Source: Gammaproteobacteria bacterium
GTDB taxonomy: Bacteria > Pseudomonadota > Gammaproteobacteria > Arenicellales > Poriferihabitantaceae
DNA: 64,000 nucleotides
Assembly (NCBI GenBank): GCA_030432755.1
Contig: JAUILZ010000002.1
Span: 124,001-188,000 of the forward strand
Direction of reading: 5' to 3'
Part shown: piece after piece, positions 41,795 through 51,329 of the stretch
How the letters are laid out: every line of letters starts with the position of its first letter
How positions within the stretch are numbered: the first letter of the stretch is position 1
Made by a program: the position numbers and the translations under genes
The notes under the pieces: model-generated
The model's database searches: none
Seen by the model: only the letters and a program-made list of their open reading frames with translations
What the model was told of the DNA's origin: nothing

Positions 41795-42814
41795 ATGGAT
41801 AAACCCCTGGTCTGTCTGCTGGCGTCGAACAATACGACCGCAAGCGTTCTCTATGGCCTGTACGACGTCCTCGGAAACGTCGGGCCCGACTACGAAGACA
41901 TGATCGGAGGCGTCGCGGGTGACAGCGCGCTGGAAGTCAGGATCGTCGCGCGGTCGTCGGAACCGTTTCTCTGCCTTAGCGGCATACCGGTCCACCCGCA
42001 CGCCAGCCTGGACGATATCGAGCGCGCGGACGTCGTCGTGGTTTGCGACATGTACACACCGATCAACGAGTCACCGATCGGCATGTACGCAACCGAAGTC
42101 GCCTGGCTCCGACGCATGCACGCGCGCGATGCCCTGCTGTGTTCCGTTTGCTCCGGTGCGACCCTGCTCGCCGAAACCGGCTTGCTGGACGGGCACGAGG
42201 TGTCGTCGCACTGGGCTTACCAGGACATGTTTCTCAAGTATTTTCCACGGGTCAGTATGTCGCCGAACACGATCCTCAACCTGGGTTCGGAGGGCAGGCG
42301 CCTGGTTTCCGCGGCGGGCGTTACCGCGTGGCAGGACCTGTCGATCTATCTCATCGAACGCTACTGCGGGCAGAACCTGGCACGCAACACCGCCCGGGTG
42401 TACCTGCTCGCGCAACACGAGGACGGGCAGATGCCGTTTTCGGCGATGAACTGTAACATCCGCCATGACGACGCGATCGTGCGGGAATGCCAGCACTGGA
42501 TCGACGAGAACTACAGTAACGCCAACCCGGTGTCCGGGATGGTGGAACGTTCAGGACTGAAACCACGAACCTTCGCGCGCCGCTTTCGCGCCGCGACCGG
42601 ATACCAGCCTATCGACTACGTCCAGGGTATACGGATCGAGGCAGCAAAGCACATGCTCGAATCCGACAACGCCACTGTCGAAACGATCAGTATCGCGATC
42701 GGATATAACGATCCAACGTCCTTTCGCCGGGTGTTCAAACGCAGGGTCGGCCTGACCCCGGCCATTTACCGGCGCAAGTTCAGCGGCATCACTTCGCCGG
42801 CCCGCCTTCCATGA
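41795..42814 (+). CDS. GlxA-type AraC family regulator with DJ-1/PfpI domain
   Basis: 339-residue activator. Residues 1-about 200 are a DJ-1/PfpI-like domain with the cysteine of the nucleophile elbow (CSVCSGATLLAETGLLDG, C119), which probably serves as ligand sensor. Residues about 230-335 are an AraC DNA-binding domain with two helix-turn-helix units (GLKPRTFARRFRAATGYQP and ISIAIGYNDPTSFRRVFKRR). A strong GGGAGGAG site precedes the ATG. Divergent from the amine oxidase/imine reductase pair, its presumed target. Homologs sense arginine, glycine betaine, carnitine or other amines. Confidence 0.88.
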   Translation: MDKPLVCLLASNNTTASVLYGLYDVLGNVGPDYEDMIGGVAGDSALEVRIVARSSEPFLCLSGIPVHPHASLDDIERADVVVVCDMYTPINESPIGMYATEVAWLRRMHARDALLCSVCSGATLLAETGLLDGHEVSSHWAYQDMFLKYFPRVSMSPNTILNLGSEGRRLVSAAGVTAWQDLSIYLIERYCGQNLARNTARVYLLAQHEDGQMPFSAMNCNIRHDDAIVRECQHWIDENYSNANPVSGMVERSGLKPRTFARRFRAATGYQPIDYVQGIRIEAAKHMLESDNATVETISIAIGYNDPTSFRRVFKRRVGLTPAIYRRKFSGITSPARLP

Positions 42815-43482
42815 GCGCATTGCCCAGGGCCGAGTTCGTCGGCTTCCCGTCGCGTCGTGCGCGCAGCGAATTCGTTGCCCGCCGCTTCGCGCGGTATTTT
42901 TCCACCAACCTGCTGGATGTCGGTTGTTTTGAGGCCCCGCTGCGCACCATCCTGGCGGATATCGACTACACGGGAGTGGATTTCGTCGGCAACCCGGATA
43001 TCGAACTGAATCTCGAGCAGGCTGACCGGCTGCCGTTCGAAGATAGTCAGTTCCAGGCGGTCATCTGCATCGATGTGCTGGAACACCTGGACACGCTGCA
43101 TGCCATGTTTGACGAACTGGCGCGCGTCTCCGGCCGCTACGTGATCGTGTCACTCCCCAACTGCTGGCGGGACGCACGCATAAAACTGGAACGGGGCCGG
43201 GGTGGGTTCGCGCATTACGGGCTTCCCGTCGAAAGGCCGGATGACCGGCACAAGTGGTTCTTCAATGCCGAGGAAGCGATGACCTTCCTGCGGGCCCGTG
43301 CAGCACGGAACGGCCTGAAAGTCGTCGAACTGTTTACGACCGAGAAGCCGAGGTCGGCAATGTTGCGCGGCGTCCGCCACCTGCGCTATCCGGGCATTCG
43401 TTACCTGAACCGCTACGCGAACACGGTGTGGGCCGTGTTCGAGAAGGATCAGTCCACCGCTCCCGGGAATTCACGGTCATAG
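42811..43482 (+). CDS. Class I SAM-dependent methyltransferase
   Basis: 223-residue predicted methyltransferase. The SAM-binding glycine-poor motif I is LLDVGCFEAPLRTIL, the acidic motif II is YTGVDFVGNPDIELN, and motif III-like CIDVLEHLDTLHAMFDEL follows, as in UbiE/Coq5-type class I enzymes. The C-terminus is basic. Overlaps the regulator stop by 4 bases (ATGA), so it is co-expressed with it. Overlaps the DUF3592 gene tail-to-tail by 34 bases. Substrate unknown. Confidence 0.8.
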   Translation: MSALPRAEFVGFPSRRARSEFVARRFARYFSTNLLDVGCFEAPLRTILADIDYTGVDFVGNPDIELNLEQADRLPFEDSQFQAVICIDVLEHLDTLHAMFDELARVSGRYVIVSLPNCWRDARIKLERGRGGFAHYGLPVERPDDRHKWFFNAEEAMTFLRARAARNGLKVVELFTTEKPRSAMLRGVRHLRYPGIRYLNRYANTVWAVFEKDQSTAPGNSRS

Positions 43483-45215
43483 GCGGATTTCCCGATCGGG
43501 ACGTTCAATACCTCGCCGAAGAACGCGCGCACCGTCTCCACCGCGGAATGGGAGTCCAGGTGCTCGGCCAGCACCAGCATTCCATCGGGCGTTTCGGCGT
43601 TCACGCTGTACTCCATCAGGGTGCGTTTCGGCGTGGTTGAACTGAATCCCCGGGTGGCGCGGATGTCGGTAATCTCGTAGTAGGCCGCCTGGCGGCGACT
43701 GACGGGGAAGCCGAACACCCGACGCACCGAGGTGACGTAACTGCCGTCGCACAGTATCTCCAGCGAATTGGTCAGGGCAAACAGGCCGGCAAGAACCACC
43801 AGCCCACCCACCAGCACGAATACCGCGCTCATGACGCCGAGCATGAATCCGCCGCCACCCGCCAGCCCGGGAAGCACACCGCCGATGGTGACGAAGACCC
43901 CGCCGAAGGCGATGATCATGGCGTTGCGCAGCGGGTTGCGCCAGGCGGGATAGCGGATCAGCACCTGGTCTCCCAGTCGCTGCATGGGCAGCAGGTCCTC
44001 CACCCGGAGCTGTACATCACCGGGTTCGCTGCCACCGATGGCGCGCACCCTCACGCCCGAGCGTTCGCCGGTCGCATAAACCGGGATCTCGAAGTTGCGG
44101 TCGAGATCGACCCCGGGGATGCTGGCATGGAGGCTGAGCCGCCACAGGTGGTATGCCCCGCCATCCTTTTCCTCGGTCAGCGGCAGACCCTCCGGCACGG
44201 CGAAGCGGAATCGGAGCCGGATTCCCTCGCCAGCCACCGTGGGCTCCGCGATACCGCTATCCTGCCAGACCACGGTCTCGCGGCGCGAGCGGTTCTTGCC
44301 GCTGCCGCTCATCCTGCTGTGGAGGCAGGTGAGGGTGACGTTGAATACCGTCGCGGGGTCCCAGCGCAGGTTGACCGCCACCTCGCCGCCGACGTCACCC
44401 CCCACGCTGCCCGGATAGGGATCCATGGTCAGCTCGGTGACGCCGAAGCGCCGCCATTGCCGGGTCTGGCTCAAAGCCCAGGTGAAGAGCCAGATGCCGA
44501 CGATCGGAAACAGCAGGAACAGGAGCACGATGGGTCCCTCGTCTTCCCAGGCCGAGGGCAGCAGGAACGCCAGCGGCAGGCTGATCAGGTTCCAGAGCGC
44601 GGCAAAGCACCAGGTAAACACCATCCCGCCGCGGGCGCTGGAACGGATGCGCCCGTCCTGCCAGTCCGGGTTCGCGAGCCAGGGACTCTGGGCGGCCTCG
44701 GGTACGTCGATCACGCGATGGCCGCGCAGCGCCCAGAACATGATGCCGGCGCCCACCCCGCCAAAGGCCAGCAGGAAGATGCCGAAGAACCCGAGCATTC
44801 CCCAGCGCAGGTCGCGATTGAGCACCGACTCCGCGGGATCGTTCGGGTCGTACCAGGCAGTTACCGGCCGGCCCGCCGCGAACGCTTCCTCCAGTCGGCG
44901 CCCGAGGCTCTGCTGAAAATCGCCGATGTTGTCCGCCCCGCCCATGATCGCCACGCGATCGTTCTCGTAGCGCAGGCCGTCCACGTCATAGTGGTAGCGG
45001 GCGCTGATGGAGTAGGTCGTGCTGTCGCCGTGGTGGACCTCGAGCTTTGCCGCGGTGAGGGTAGCCTGTGTATCGGGCCAACCGCGCATCTGCAAGGCAT
45101 CCAGTATCGCCGGCACGCCCTGGAAGGCGAACAGCAGCGTGCCCGCGAGAAAGAACACCAGGCCGAACAGAACCAGGAGCCAGCTGCGCTCGACCCTGGT
45201 TTTTCGTGCCGCCAT
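43449..45215 (-). CDS. DUF3592 domain membrane protein
   Basis: 588-residue protein with at least five predicted membrane helices in two clusters. The N-terminal segment LLVLFGLVFFLAGTLLFAFQG is followed by the DUF3592-type extracytoplasmic module (GWPDTQATLTAAKLEVHHGD; later WYDPNDPAESVLNRDLRWG, then helix). A soluble beta-rich middle section is followed by two more helices near residues 440-490 and a C-terminal cytoplasmic domain. Family function unknown. Divergent from aat. Confidence 0.8.
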   Translation of the reverse strand: MAARKTRVERSWLLVLFGLVFFLAGTLLFAFQGVPAILDALQMRGWPDTQATLTAAKLEVHHGDSTTYSISARYHYDVDGLRYENDRVAIMGGADNIGDFQQSLGRRLEEAFAAGRPVTAWYDPNDPAESVLNRDLRWGMLGFFGIFLLAFGGVGAGIMFWALRGHRVIDVPEAAQSPWLANPDWQDGRIRSSARGGMVFTWCFAALWNLISLPLAFLLPSAWEDEGPIVLLFLLFPIVGIWLFTWALSQTRQWRRFGVTELTMDPYPGSVGGDVGGEVAVNLRWDPATVFNVTLTCLHSRMSGSGKNRSRRETVVWQDSGIAEPTVAGEGIRLRFRFAVPEGLPLTEEKDGGAYHLWRLSLHASIPGVDLDRNFEIPVYATGERSGVRVRAIGGSEPGDVQLRVEDLLPMQRLGDQVLIRYPAWRNPLRNAMIIAFGGVFVTIGGVLPGLAGGGGFMLGVMSAVFVLVGGLVVLAGLFALTNSLEILCDGSYVTSVRRVFGFPVSRRQAAYYEITDIRATRGFSSTTPKRTLMEYSVNAETPDGMLVLAEHLDSHSAVETVRAFFGEVLNVPIGKSAYDREFPGAVD

Positions 45216-45344
45216 GGAAGCTGGTCCCCTCCCCCGGTTACCCCTGACCTTCGATCCGGCGCAGTATAGCGCTGCTGAACGGCACGGGTTTACCCCATGG
45301 CCACACGTTGATGCAAGGGGTCGCGGTTTTCTACACTAAGGGTT

Positions 45345-46028
45345 ATGGAAGCCTTTCCGCCATTGAACGCCGCCAACGAGCAGGGCCTGCTCGCGATCGG
45401 TGGCGACCTCAGCCCGGAGCGCCTGCTACTGGCGTACCGGAGCGGCATCTTTCCCTGGTACAATGCCGGCGACCCGATCCTGTGGTGGTCGCCGGATCCG
45501 CGCTGCGTCATCTACCCGGCGGCGTTCGTTCCGTCACGCAGCCTGCGCCGAACCATCTCCCGCGGTACGTATGGCGTAACCCTGGACCAGGCCTTCGAGC
45601 GCGTCATCCGCGGCTGCGCCGGGCCGCGCAAGGATCAGCCCGGCACCTGGATCACCAGCGACATGGCGCGCGCCTACGTCGGTCTCCATCGGCTCGGTAT
45701 TGCGCACAGCGTGGAAGCCTGGGAGGGCGATCGCCTGGTGGGTGGCCTCTACGGGCTCGCCCTCGGCGGCGCGTTTTTCGGCGAGAGCATGTTCAGCCGC
45801 CGCAGCGACGCATCCAAGGTCGCCTTCGCCACGCTGATGGAGCTGCTGAATGGCTGGGGCTTCGACCTCGTGGACTGCCAGGTGTCTTCCCCCCACATCC
45901 TCAGCCTCGGCGCCGAGGAAATCCCGCGCGAGATCTTCATCGAGGAACTGAATGCGGCCATCGGCGATGCCACCAGCGGTTCGCGCTGGGGCGGAGTACC
46001 CGCGACCGACGGGAATACCCGCCACTGA
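45345..46028 (+). CDS. aat: Leucyl/phenylalanyl-tRNA-protein transferase
   Basis: N-degron pathway enzyme of 227 residues that adds Leu or Phe from tRNA to proteins with N-terminal Lys/Arg. Family motifs include LLLAYRSGIFPWYNAGDPI, WWSPDPRCV and GGLYGLALGGAFFGESMFS. Complete and without oddities. It precedes bpt by 13 bases, the conserved operon for N-end rule transferases in gammaproteobacteria. Confidence 0.95.
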   Translation: MEAFPPLNAANEQGLLAIGGDLSPERLLLAYRSGIFPWYNAGDPILWWSPDPRCVIYPAAFVPSRSLRRTISRGTYGVTLDQAFERVIRGCAGPRKDQPGTWITSDMARAYVGLHRLGIAHSVEAWEGDRLVGGLYGLALGGAFFGESMFSRRSDASKVAFATLMELLNGWGFDLVDCQVSSPHILSLGAEEIPREIFIEELNAAIGDATSGSRWGGVPATDGNTRH

Positions 46029-46041
46029 TACGGGACGCGCC

Positions 46042-46755
46042 ATGACGATCCAGACCGAACCACCCAAGCTCTACCTCTCGGCGCCGCACCCCTGCCCCTA
46101 TATCGAGCCGGAAACGGCATCCACGGTGCTGCTCGATCCGAACTACCCGGTGGACAACTCGCTCTTCAGCATCCTCATCCGCGCGGGCTTTCGCCGCAGC
46201 GGCGACACCGTGTACCGACCACATTGCCGCAACTGCAATGCCTGCGTATCCGTGCGCCTGCCGGCGCGGGAGTTCCTGCCGAGCCGTTCCCAGCGCCGCA
46301 ACTGGAAGCGCAACAGCGATCTCACCACCTCGATGGTGCCGCCAAACTTCAGCGAGGAACACTTCGACCTCTACTGCCGTTACCAGCGCTGGCGCCATAC
46401 CGGTGACATCATGGACCACTCCGATCCGGAGCGTTACCGCGAATTCATGGTGGATTCCTCGGTGGAGACCGCGTTCATCGAGTTCCGCCTCGACGGGCAG
46501 CTGGTGGCGCTTTCGGTCTGCGACCTGCCGGAGGACGGCATGTCCGCGGTCTATACCTTTTTCGACCCGATGATGCCCAAGCGCGGTCTCGGCACCTATG
46601 CCATCCTCAAGCAACTCGAGTACGTGCGCAACATGGAACTCGACTGGCTGTACCTCGGCTACTGGATCGACGGCTGCAAGAAGATGTCCTACAAGACCCA
46701 GTTCCGCCCGATCTTCGGCTTCGTCAACAAGGAGTGGCGGCTGCTGTCGTTGTAA
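46042..46755 (+). CDS. bpt: Aspartate/glutamate leucyltransferase (arginyltransferase family)
   Basis: 237-residue transferase that leucylates proteins with N-terminal Asp/Glu, or the equivalent arginyl reaction. The N-terminal cysteine-rich segment (HPCPYIEPE; YRPHCRNCNACVSVR) and the acetyltransferase-like C-terminal half (YTFFDPMMPKRGLGTYAILK, YLGYWIDGCKKM) are characteristic. ATG at 46042 is used; an earlier in-frame start would run through the aat end. With Aat it feeds substrates to ClpS/ClpAP. Confidence 0.93.
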   Translation: MTIQTEPPKLYLSAPHPCPYIEPETASTVLLDPNYPVDNSLFSILIRAGFRRSGDTVYRPHCRNCNACVSVRLPAREFLPSRSQRRNWKRNSDLTTSMVPPNFSEEHFDLYCRYQRWRHTGDIMDHSDPERYREFMVDSSVETAFIEFRLDGQLVALSVCDLPEDGMSAVYTFFDPMMPKRGLGTYAILKQLEYVRNMELDWLYLGYWIDGCKKMSYKTQFRPIFGFVNKEWRLLSL

Positions 46756-46811
46756 CGTCTCCGGCGCGGTAACGGCGGCCGCGCCGGCGGGAATTGCTAC
46801 AATCACCCGCC

Positions 46812-48683
46812 ATGCCCGCGCCCCTTCGCCGCCTCCGATCCCGACTGCCTGCCTGGGCGCTGGCGATCCTCGTACCGCTACTACCCTGCCCGGTGGTGTT
46901 CGCCGCTGCGGTCGAGCTAGACGTCCCGGTACGCTTCCAGGCGCGTTTCCTGACCCGGCTGCTGCAGGACCTGGTTTTCGAGCGCAGCGAGGGCCTGTCC
47001 GTCTGGGGAGACGACTCTGGCTGCAACGACCTCACCCTGCGAAACCCCGAGGTAAGAATCGAGAACGGGGAGGTCTACATCCTCTCGGACGCGCGCGCGA
47101 TAACCGGCCTGTCGATGGGCAACCGCTGCCTGCAATTCATCAACTGGGAAGGCAAGGTAAAGGCATTGCAGCGGGTGGACATCATCGATCCCGCGGGGCG
47201 TATCGCGTTCTCCACCGTGGACACCACCCTGCTGGGGAAGGACGGCAAGCCCGCCACCGTCAGCAACAGCATCTGGACGCTGGCGAAGGAACACGTCTAC
47301 CCCCACCTCGATCGCCTGCGCATCGACTTCAGCGCCGCGATGGAAGAGGTGCGCGAAATGCTGCCACTGTTTCTACAGGATGGATCCCGCGAGCAGATCG
47401 AGGAGCTCGTGGATTCGTTTCACCTCGACCGGCTGACGGTAACGCCGGGTGGAATCACAGCGGTAGCCTCGTTCACCCTCGCGCTGGCAGAGGAACCTGT
47501 CGCCGATGCCGGGATGTTCGATGACGACGTGCTGGATGACGAGGAGATCGGACAGTTCATCGAGCTCTGGGACCGGCTGGACGCCTTTCTCGGCGTGGTC
47601 ATCAAGGCGGCCGCGAAGGAAAACCCCAACGCGGCGCAGAAGGACGAACTGTTCGATTCCCTGATAGAGACCCGCTATGCTCTGGTGGATGCGCTCACCA
47701 ATCCCGGGGCGGACGACGACGAGGCCCTGCGCGATGCCTTCATCAATGCCTGGGAGCATCTCGCACCGGTGTTCCGCTCACTTTCGCGGGAAATGGAAGG
47801 CACCGCGTCTCTGCGCTTCCTGGGTTTCGTCGCCGCGGGTGACGCGATCCAGGCCATCGACCGGATCGGCGCCGCCTCCGGCTGGGACGTTTCCGTCGCC
47901 GGCCTGCGTCGGCTCGCGCGCATCCTGATCCAGGACCTGGACGGCGACCCGCTGGAAGTCCGGCCCGGCGTCGACCCGGAGCTGCGGCAGATATTCGATC
48001 TCGGCCCGGCCCTGGAGCTGCCCCCGGCGCCCCGCGGGCTACCACCTTCCGGCTGGCGGCTGGACTGGTTTCACTGGCTCGCCCCGGAGGCCGTGGCGGC
48101 GCAGGAACTCGACCTGAACAAGACGGTCGTGGGGCCGGACAATATCGATCGCTACCTCGACGATGTCCATGCGCTGTTGCTCGCCGTCGCCGCCGGCACA
48201 CTCAAGGTCAAGCCCCTCGACGACGCGCACCACGACCTGCTGCGGGACCTCGTGCTGGCTACCGCCTGGCAGGAAACCTGCTGGCGCCAGTACCGCCAAG
48301 GTGATAAGGACATCGTGCCGATGCGATCCTCCGCCGGCGCGCTGGGCGTGATGCAGATCATGCCGCGGGTCTGGCGCGGCTTCTACGACACCGACGCCCT
48401 TGCGAGCGACTTTGAATACAACGCCGCCGCGGGGAGCGAGATCCTGCATCGCTACCTGGTGCGCTATGCCCTGCGCAAGGGGGAACACCGCCAACGGGGC
48501 GGCGCGGACAACCTCGCGAAGGCCACCTATGCCGCCTACAACGGTGGCCCGGGCCACCTGTCGCGTTACCGCAAGTCCGACACCGCGCTCAACCTGCGCG
48601 CCATTGACGAATCGTTCTGGCAGAAGTACGTGGTCGTTCGCAAAGGCGACGCACTCGCGGTGCGCGGCTGCTATCACTACTGA
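46812..48683 (+). CDS. Lytic transglycosylase with large novel N-terminal region
   Basis: 623-residue exported murein-cleaving enzyme. A signal peptide spans about the first 30 residues (basic LRRLRSR, hydrophobic core, cleavage near FAA). The first about 460 residues form an acidic, helix-rich region I do not recognise. The SLT domain follows: catalytic E488 in ATAWQETCWRQY, then SSAGALGVMQIMPRVWRGFYD and ATYAAYNGGPGHLSRYR. The ATG at 46812 is preferred over TTG at 46794. Its stop overlaps the mutY start by one base, so it is in the mutY-yggX operon. Confidence 0.85.
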   Translation: MPAPLRRLRSRLPAWALAILVPLLPCPVVFAAAVELDVPVRFQARFLTRLLQDLVFERSEGLSVWGDDSGCNDLTLRNPEVRIENGEVYILSDARAITGLSMGNRCLQFINWEGKVKALQRVDIIDPAGRIAFSTVDTTLLGKDGKPATVSNSIWTLAKEHVYPHLDRLRIDFSAAMEEVREMLPLFLQDGSREQIEELVDSFHLDRLTVTPGGITAVASFTLALAEEPVADAGMFDDDVLDDEEIGQFIELWDRLDAFLGVVIKAAAKENPNAAQKDELFDSLIETRYALVDALTNPGADDDEALRDAFINAWEHLAPVFRSLSREMEGTASLRFLGFVAAGDAIQAIDRIGAASGWDVSVAGLRRLARILIQDLDGDPLEVRPGVDPELRQIFDLGPALELPPAPRGLPPSGWRLDWFHWLAPEAVAAQELDLNKTVVGPDNIDRYLDDVHALLLAVAAGTLKVKPLDDAHHDLLRDLVLATAWQETCWRQYRQGDKDIVPMRSSAGALGVMQIMPRVWRGFYDTDALASDFEYNAAAGSEILHRYLVRYALRKGEHRQRGGADNLAKATYAAYNGGPGHLSRYRKSDTALNLRAIDESFWQKYVVVRKGDALAVRGCYHY

Positions 48684-49783
48684 TGGCGCGCCGACTCGCC
48701 TCCTGTCCCGGGCCCGCCGTCGAAATACCTGACGCCGCGCGCGCACGGCGCTTCGCCCGCGATCTGCTGGACTGGCATGCCGTTCACGGACGCCATGACC
48801 TGCCCTGGCAGCTTGACCCGACACCCTATCGGGTGTGGATCTCCGAGATCATGTTGCAGCAGACCCAGGTGAGCGCGGCGATCCCGTATTACCGCCGATT
48901 CCTGCGTCGCTTTCCGTCGCTCGAGCGCCTCGCCGCAGCTGATGTGGACGACGTGATGCACCAGTGGTCCGGCCTTGGCTACTACGCCCGCGCGCGCAAC
49001 CTGCACCGCGCCGCGGGGATCGTGATGCGGGAATTCGGCGGGAAGTTTCCGGATAATCTCGACGCGATCATGTCCCTCCCCGGCATCGGCCGATCAACCG
49101 CCGGCGCGATCCTCGCCTTCTGCCATGGCCAGCGCCATCCGATCCTGGACGGCAACGTCAAGCGCGTGCTCGCGCGCTGCTTCGCGGTGCCGGGGTATCC
49201 TGGCGACGCGCCGGTAGCGAACGTGCTGTGGGAGCTTTCGGACCGGCTCACCCCGGAAAAGGGTGTGGCGCAGTATACCCAGGCGATCATGGATCTCGGC
49301 GCCACCGTCTGCACCCGCAGCCGCCCGGACTGCGATGCCTGCCCGCTGGTCACGGACTGTCTCGCTTTCGAACAGGGTGATCCGGCAGCCTACCCCGGGC
49401 GCAGGGCAAAACCCGAACGCCCGCTCAGGGAGGTGCAAATGCTGCTGATCGAGGACGCCGCGGGAAATGTCCTCCTCGAAAAGCGCCCGCCGACGGGGAT
49501 CTGGGGCGGGCTCTGGTCGCTGCCCGAGGCGCCTGCCGGGAAGCGGCGCCCCGCCTGCCCGCTGCCCGGCGTTCGGATGCTGGCCGCCGGTCCCGACCCC
49601 GAGCCGCTGCGCCACGGCTTCACCCATTTCGAACTGTTGATCCGGCCACGGCGCTACCGCCTGACGGGGCCGGTCGATGGTGTCATGGACGGCGACAGCC
49701 ATCTTTGGTACAACCCTCTGGAGCCGCAGCCCGTCGGGCTGCCCGCCGCCATCCGCCGGCTACTGTCGGGCGTGCATGGCTGA
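48683..49783 (+). CDS. mutY: A/G-specific adenine DNA glycosylase
   Basis: DNA repair glycosylase of 366 residues removing adenine opposite 8-oxoguanine. The catalytic Glu lies in ISEIMLQQTQV; helix-hairpin-helix MSLPGIGRSTAGAILAF and the catalytic Asp in ILDGNVKRVLAR follow; the iron-sulfur ligands are C-x6-C-x2-C-x5-C in CTRSRPDCDACPLVTDC. The C-terminal NUDIX-like domain (LLIEDAAGNVLLEKRPPTG) recognises 8-oxoG. Followed by yggX, as in enterobacteria. Confidence 0.95.
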   Translation: MARRLASCPGPAVEIPDAARARRFARDLLDWHAVHGRHDLPWQLDPTPYRVWISEIMLQQTQVSAAIPYYRRFLRRFPSLERLAAADVDDVMHQWSGLGYYARARNLHRAAGIVMREFGGKFPDNLDAIMSLPGIGRSTAGAILAFCHGQRHPILDGNVKRVLARCFAVPGYPGDAPVANVLWELSDRLTPEKGVAQYTQAIMDLGATVCTRSRPDCDACPLVTDCLAFEQGDPAAYPGRRAKPERPLREVQMLLIEDAAGNVLLEKRPPTGIWGGLWSLPEAPAGKRRPACPLPGVRMLAAGPDPEPLRHGFTHFELLIRPRRYRLTGPVDGVMDGDSHLWYNPLEPQPVGLPAAIRRLLSGVHG

Positions 49784-49798
49784 ACCCGGAACGTCTCC

Positions 49799-50071
49799 AT
49801 GGCGAGAACCGTACATTGCGTGAAGCTTGGCCGCGAGGCCGAAGGCCTGGAACGACCGACCTGGCCCGGTGAGCTCGGCCAGCGCATCTTCGACAACGTA
49901 TCCAGTGAAGCCTGGCAAGAGTGGCTTCGCCAGCAGACCATCCTCATCAACGAGTACCAGCTGAGCCCGCTGGACCCGGCAAACAAGAAGTACCTCGCGG
50001 CGCAGATGGAAGCGTACTTTTTCGGTGACGGGATCGTACTGCCCGACCAGTGGCAGCCTGATGGCGACTAG
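49799..50071 (+). CDS. yggX: Iron-trafficking / oxidative damage protection protein YggX
   Basis: 90-residue cytoplasmic protein that protects iron-sulfur clusters and labile iron. [20 protein letters not shown] with the conserved Cys7 and the closing YFFGDG are family marks. Fifteen bases behind mutY in the classical mutY-yggX order. Confidence 0.93.
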   Translation: MARTVHCVKLGREAEGLERPTWPGELGQRIFDNVSSEAWQEWLRQQTILINEYQLSPLDPANKKYLAAQMEAYFFGDGIVLPDQWQPDGD

Positions 50072-50128
50072 CTGCCCAATGCCAGCGGGTCGTTTGCCTG
50101 AGATGACCCCTGAACCCGGTCTGTTTCT

Positions 50129-50210
50129 CGAAACGCCAGCGAAAGCTGGCGTCCATTTCAAAGAGGATGCCGTGCGAAAGCATGGACCCCAGCTTTCGCT
50201 GGGATTACTA
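50129..50210. repeat. REPIN-like palindromic repeat pair (locus C)
   Basis: Hairpin CGCCAGC-GAAA-GCTGGCG (50134-50151) followed by TCCATTTCA, then an inverted mate ATGGACC-CCAGC-TTTC-GCTGGG (50181-50203). The head-to-head layout and constant GCTGG core match the other loci. Located in the 238-base gap between yggX and the LysR gene, which is otherwise empty. Confidence 0.75.
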
Positions 50211-50309
50211 ACCAGTGATTCACGAACGCCAAGGCCAGTTGCGGGTCTCTCCGTGAACAACCTGCGGGAAATACACGGCTAGACCGACGCGGATCACGGG
50301 AAACCGCGG

Positions 50310-51293
50310 ATGAAACCCAAGGCAGCATCCTATTACAAGCAGAACCGGCTGAAACAGCTCCGGGCATTCTGTTTTGCCGCCAAGTCAGGCAGCATCTCCC
50401 GCGCCGCGGAGCAGCTCTATCTGAGCCAGCCGTCGGTGTCGCTGCAGATCCAGGCCCTCGAGCGCGAACTCAACACGATGCTGTTCGAGCGCCGCGGACC
50501 CAAGATCCGCCTCACCCCGGACGGCCAGGCACTGCTGGAGATCGCGCTGCCGCTGGTGGAAGGCATGGACTCCCTGCGCGACACCTTTGCCGAGCGCTGC
50601 GGCGATCTCAATAGCGGCTTCCTCAACATCGCCGCCGGCGAGTCGACGATCCTCTACATCCTGCCGAAGTACCTCAAGCAGTTCTCCGACCAGTACCCCG
50701 GCGTGCGCATCCGCCTGCACAACGTCACCGGCGCCGATGGCATGGCGATGCTGCGCGCGGACGAGGCGGACTTCGCCGTGGGCTCGATGCTCGACATGCC
50801 GGATGATGTCAGCTACTACCCGGTTTTCAATTTTCACCCGACCCTGATTGCGCCCCTCGACCATCCGCTCGCCGGCAAGGAGCAGGTTTCGCTGGAGGAG
50901 ATCGCGCAATACGACCTGATCCTGCCGCCGCGCTACCTGAGCACCTGGGGGATCGTGAAGTCGGTGTTCCAGCAGTACAACATTCCGCACAAGGTCACCC
51001 TCGAGGCCGGCGGCTGGGCGGTGATCAAGAAGTACGTCGAGCAGGGTCTCGGGATATCCATCGTCACCAGCATCTGCCTCGAGGAAGGCGATCGGCTGGC
51101 GACGATCCCGGTGCGCGAGCATTTTCCCTCGCGCAGTTACGGCATCGTCATCCGCCGCGGCAAGTTCATCCCCGCCCAGGCCAAGCGATTCATCGAGATG
51201 CTGGCGCCGGACCTGTTCCACAGGCCCGGGATTTCCGCCGACGAGCTCGACGACGAACTGGTGGCGAGTCTTGCGCGCTCTGAAGCGCGTTAA
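50310..51293 (+). CDS. LysR family regulator, CysB-like
   Basis: 327-residue regulator. The helix-turn-helix is FCFAAKSGSISRAAEQLYLSQ (split: AAKSGSISRAAEQLYLSQPS near residues 28-47), with SVSLQIQALERELNTMLFERRG after it. The effector domain has the sulfur-regulator-like pattern seen in CysB relatives (AAGESTILYILPKYLKQF). No divergent target gene is adjacent; the next gene downstream is a putative periplasmic protein. Effector unknown. Confidence 0.85.
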   Translation: MKPKAASYYKQNRLKQLRAFCFAAKSGSISRAAEQLYLSQPSVSLQIQALERELNTMLFERRGPKIRLTPDGQALLEIALPLVEGMDSLRDTFAERCGDLNSGFLNIAAGESTILYILPKYLKQFSDQYPGVRIRLHNVTGADGMAMLRADEADFAVGSMLDMPDDVSYYPVFNFHPTLIAPLDHPLAGKEQVSLEEIAQYDLILPPRYLSTWGIVKSVFQQYNIPHKVTLEAGGWAVIKKYVEQGLGISIVTSICLEEGDRLATIPVREHFPSRSYGIVIRRGKFIPAQAKRFIEMLAPDLFHRPGISADELDDELVASLARSEAR

Positions 51294-51329
51294 GCATGGC
51301 GAATCCTTCCGCCGTATAATCCGGCCCCG

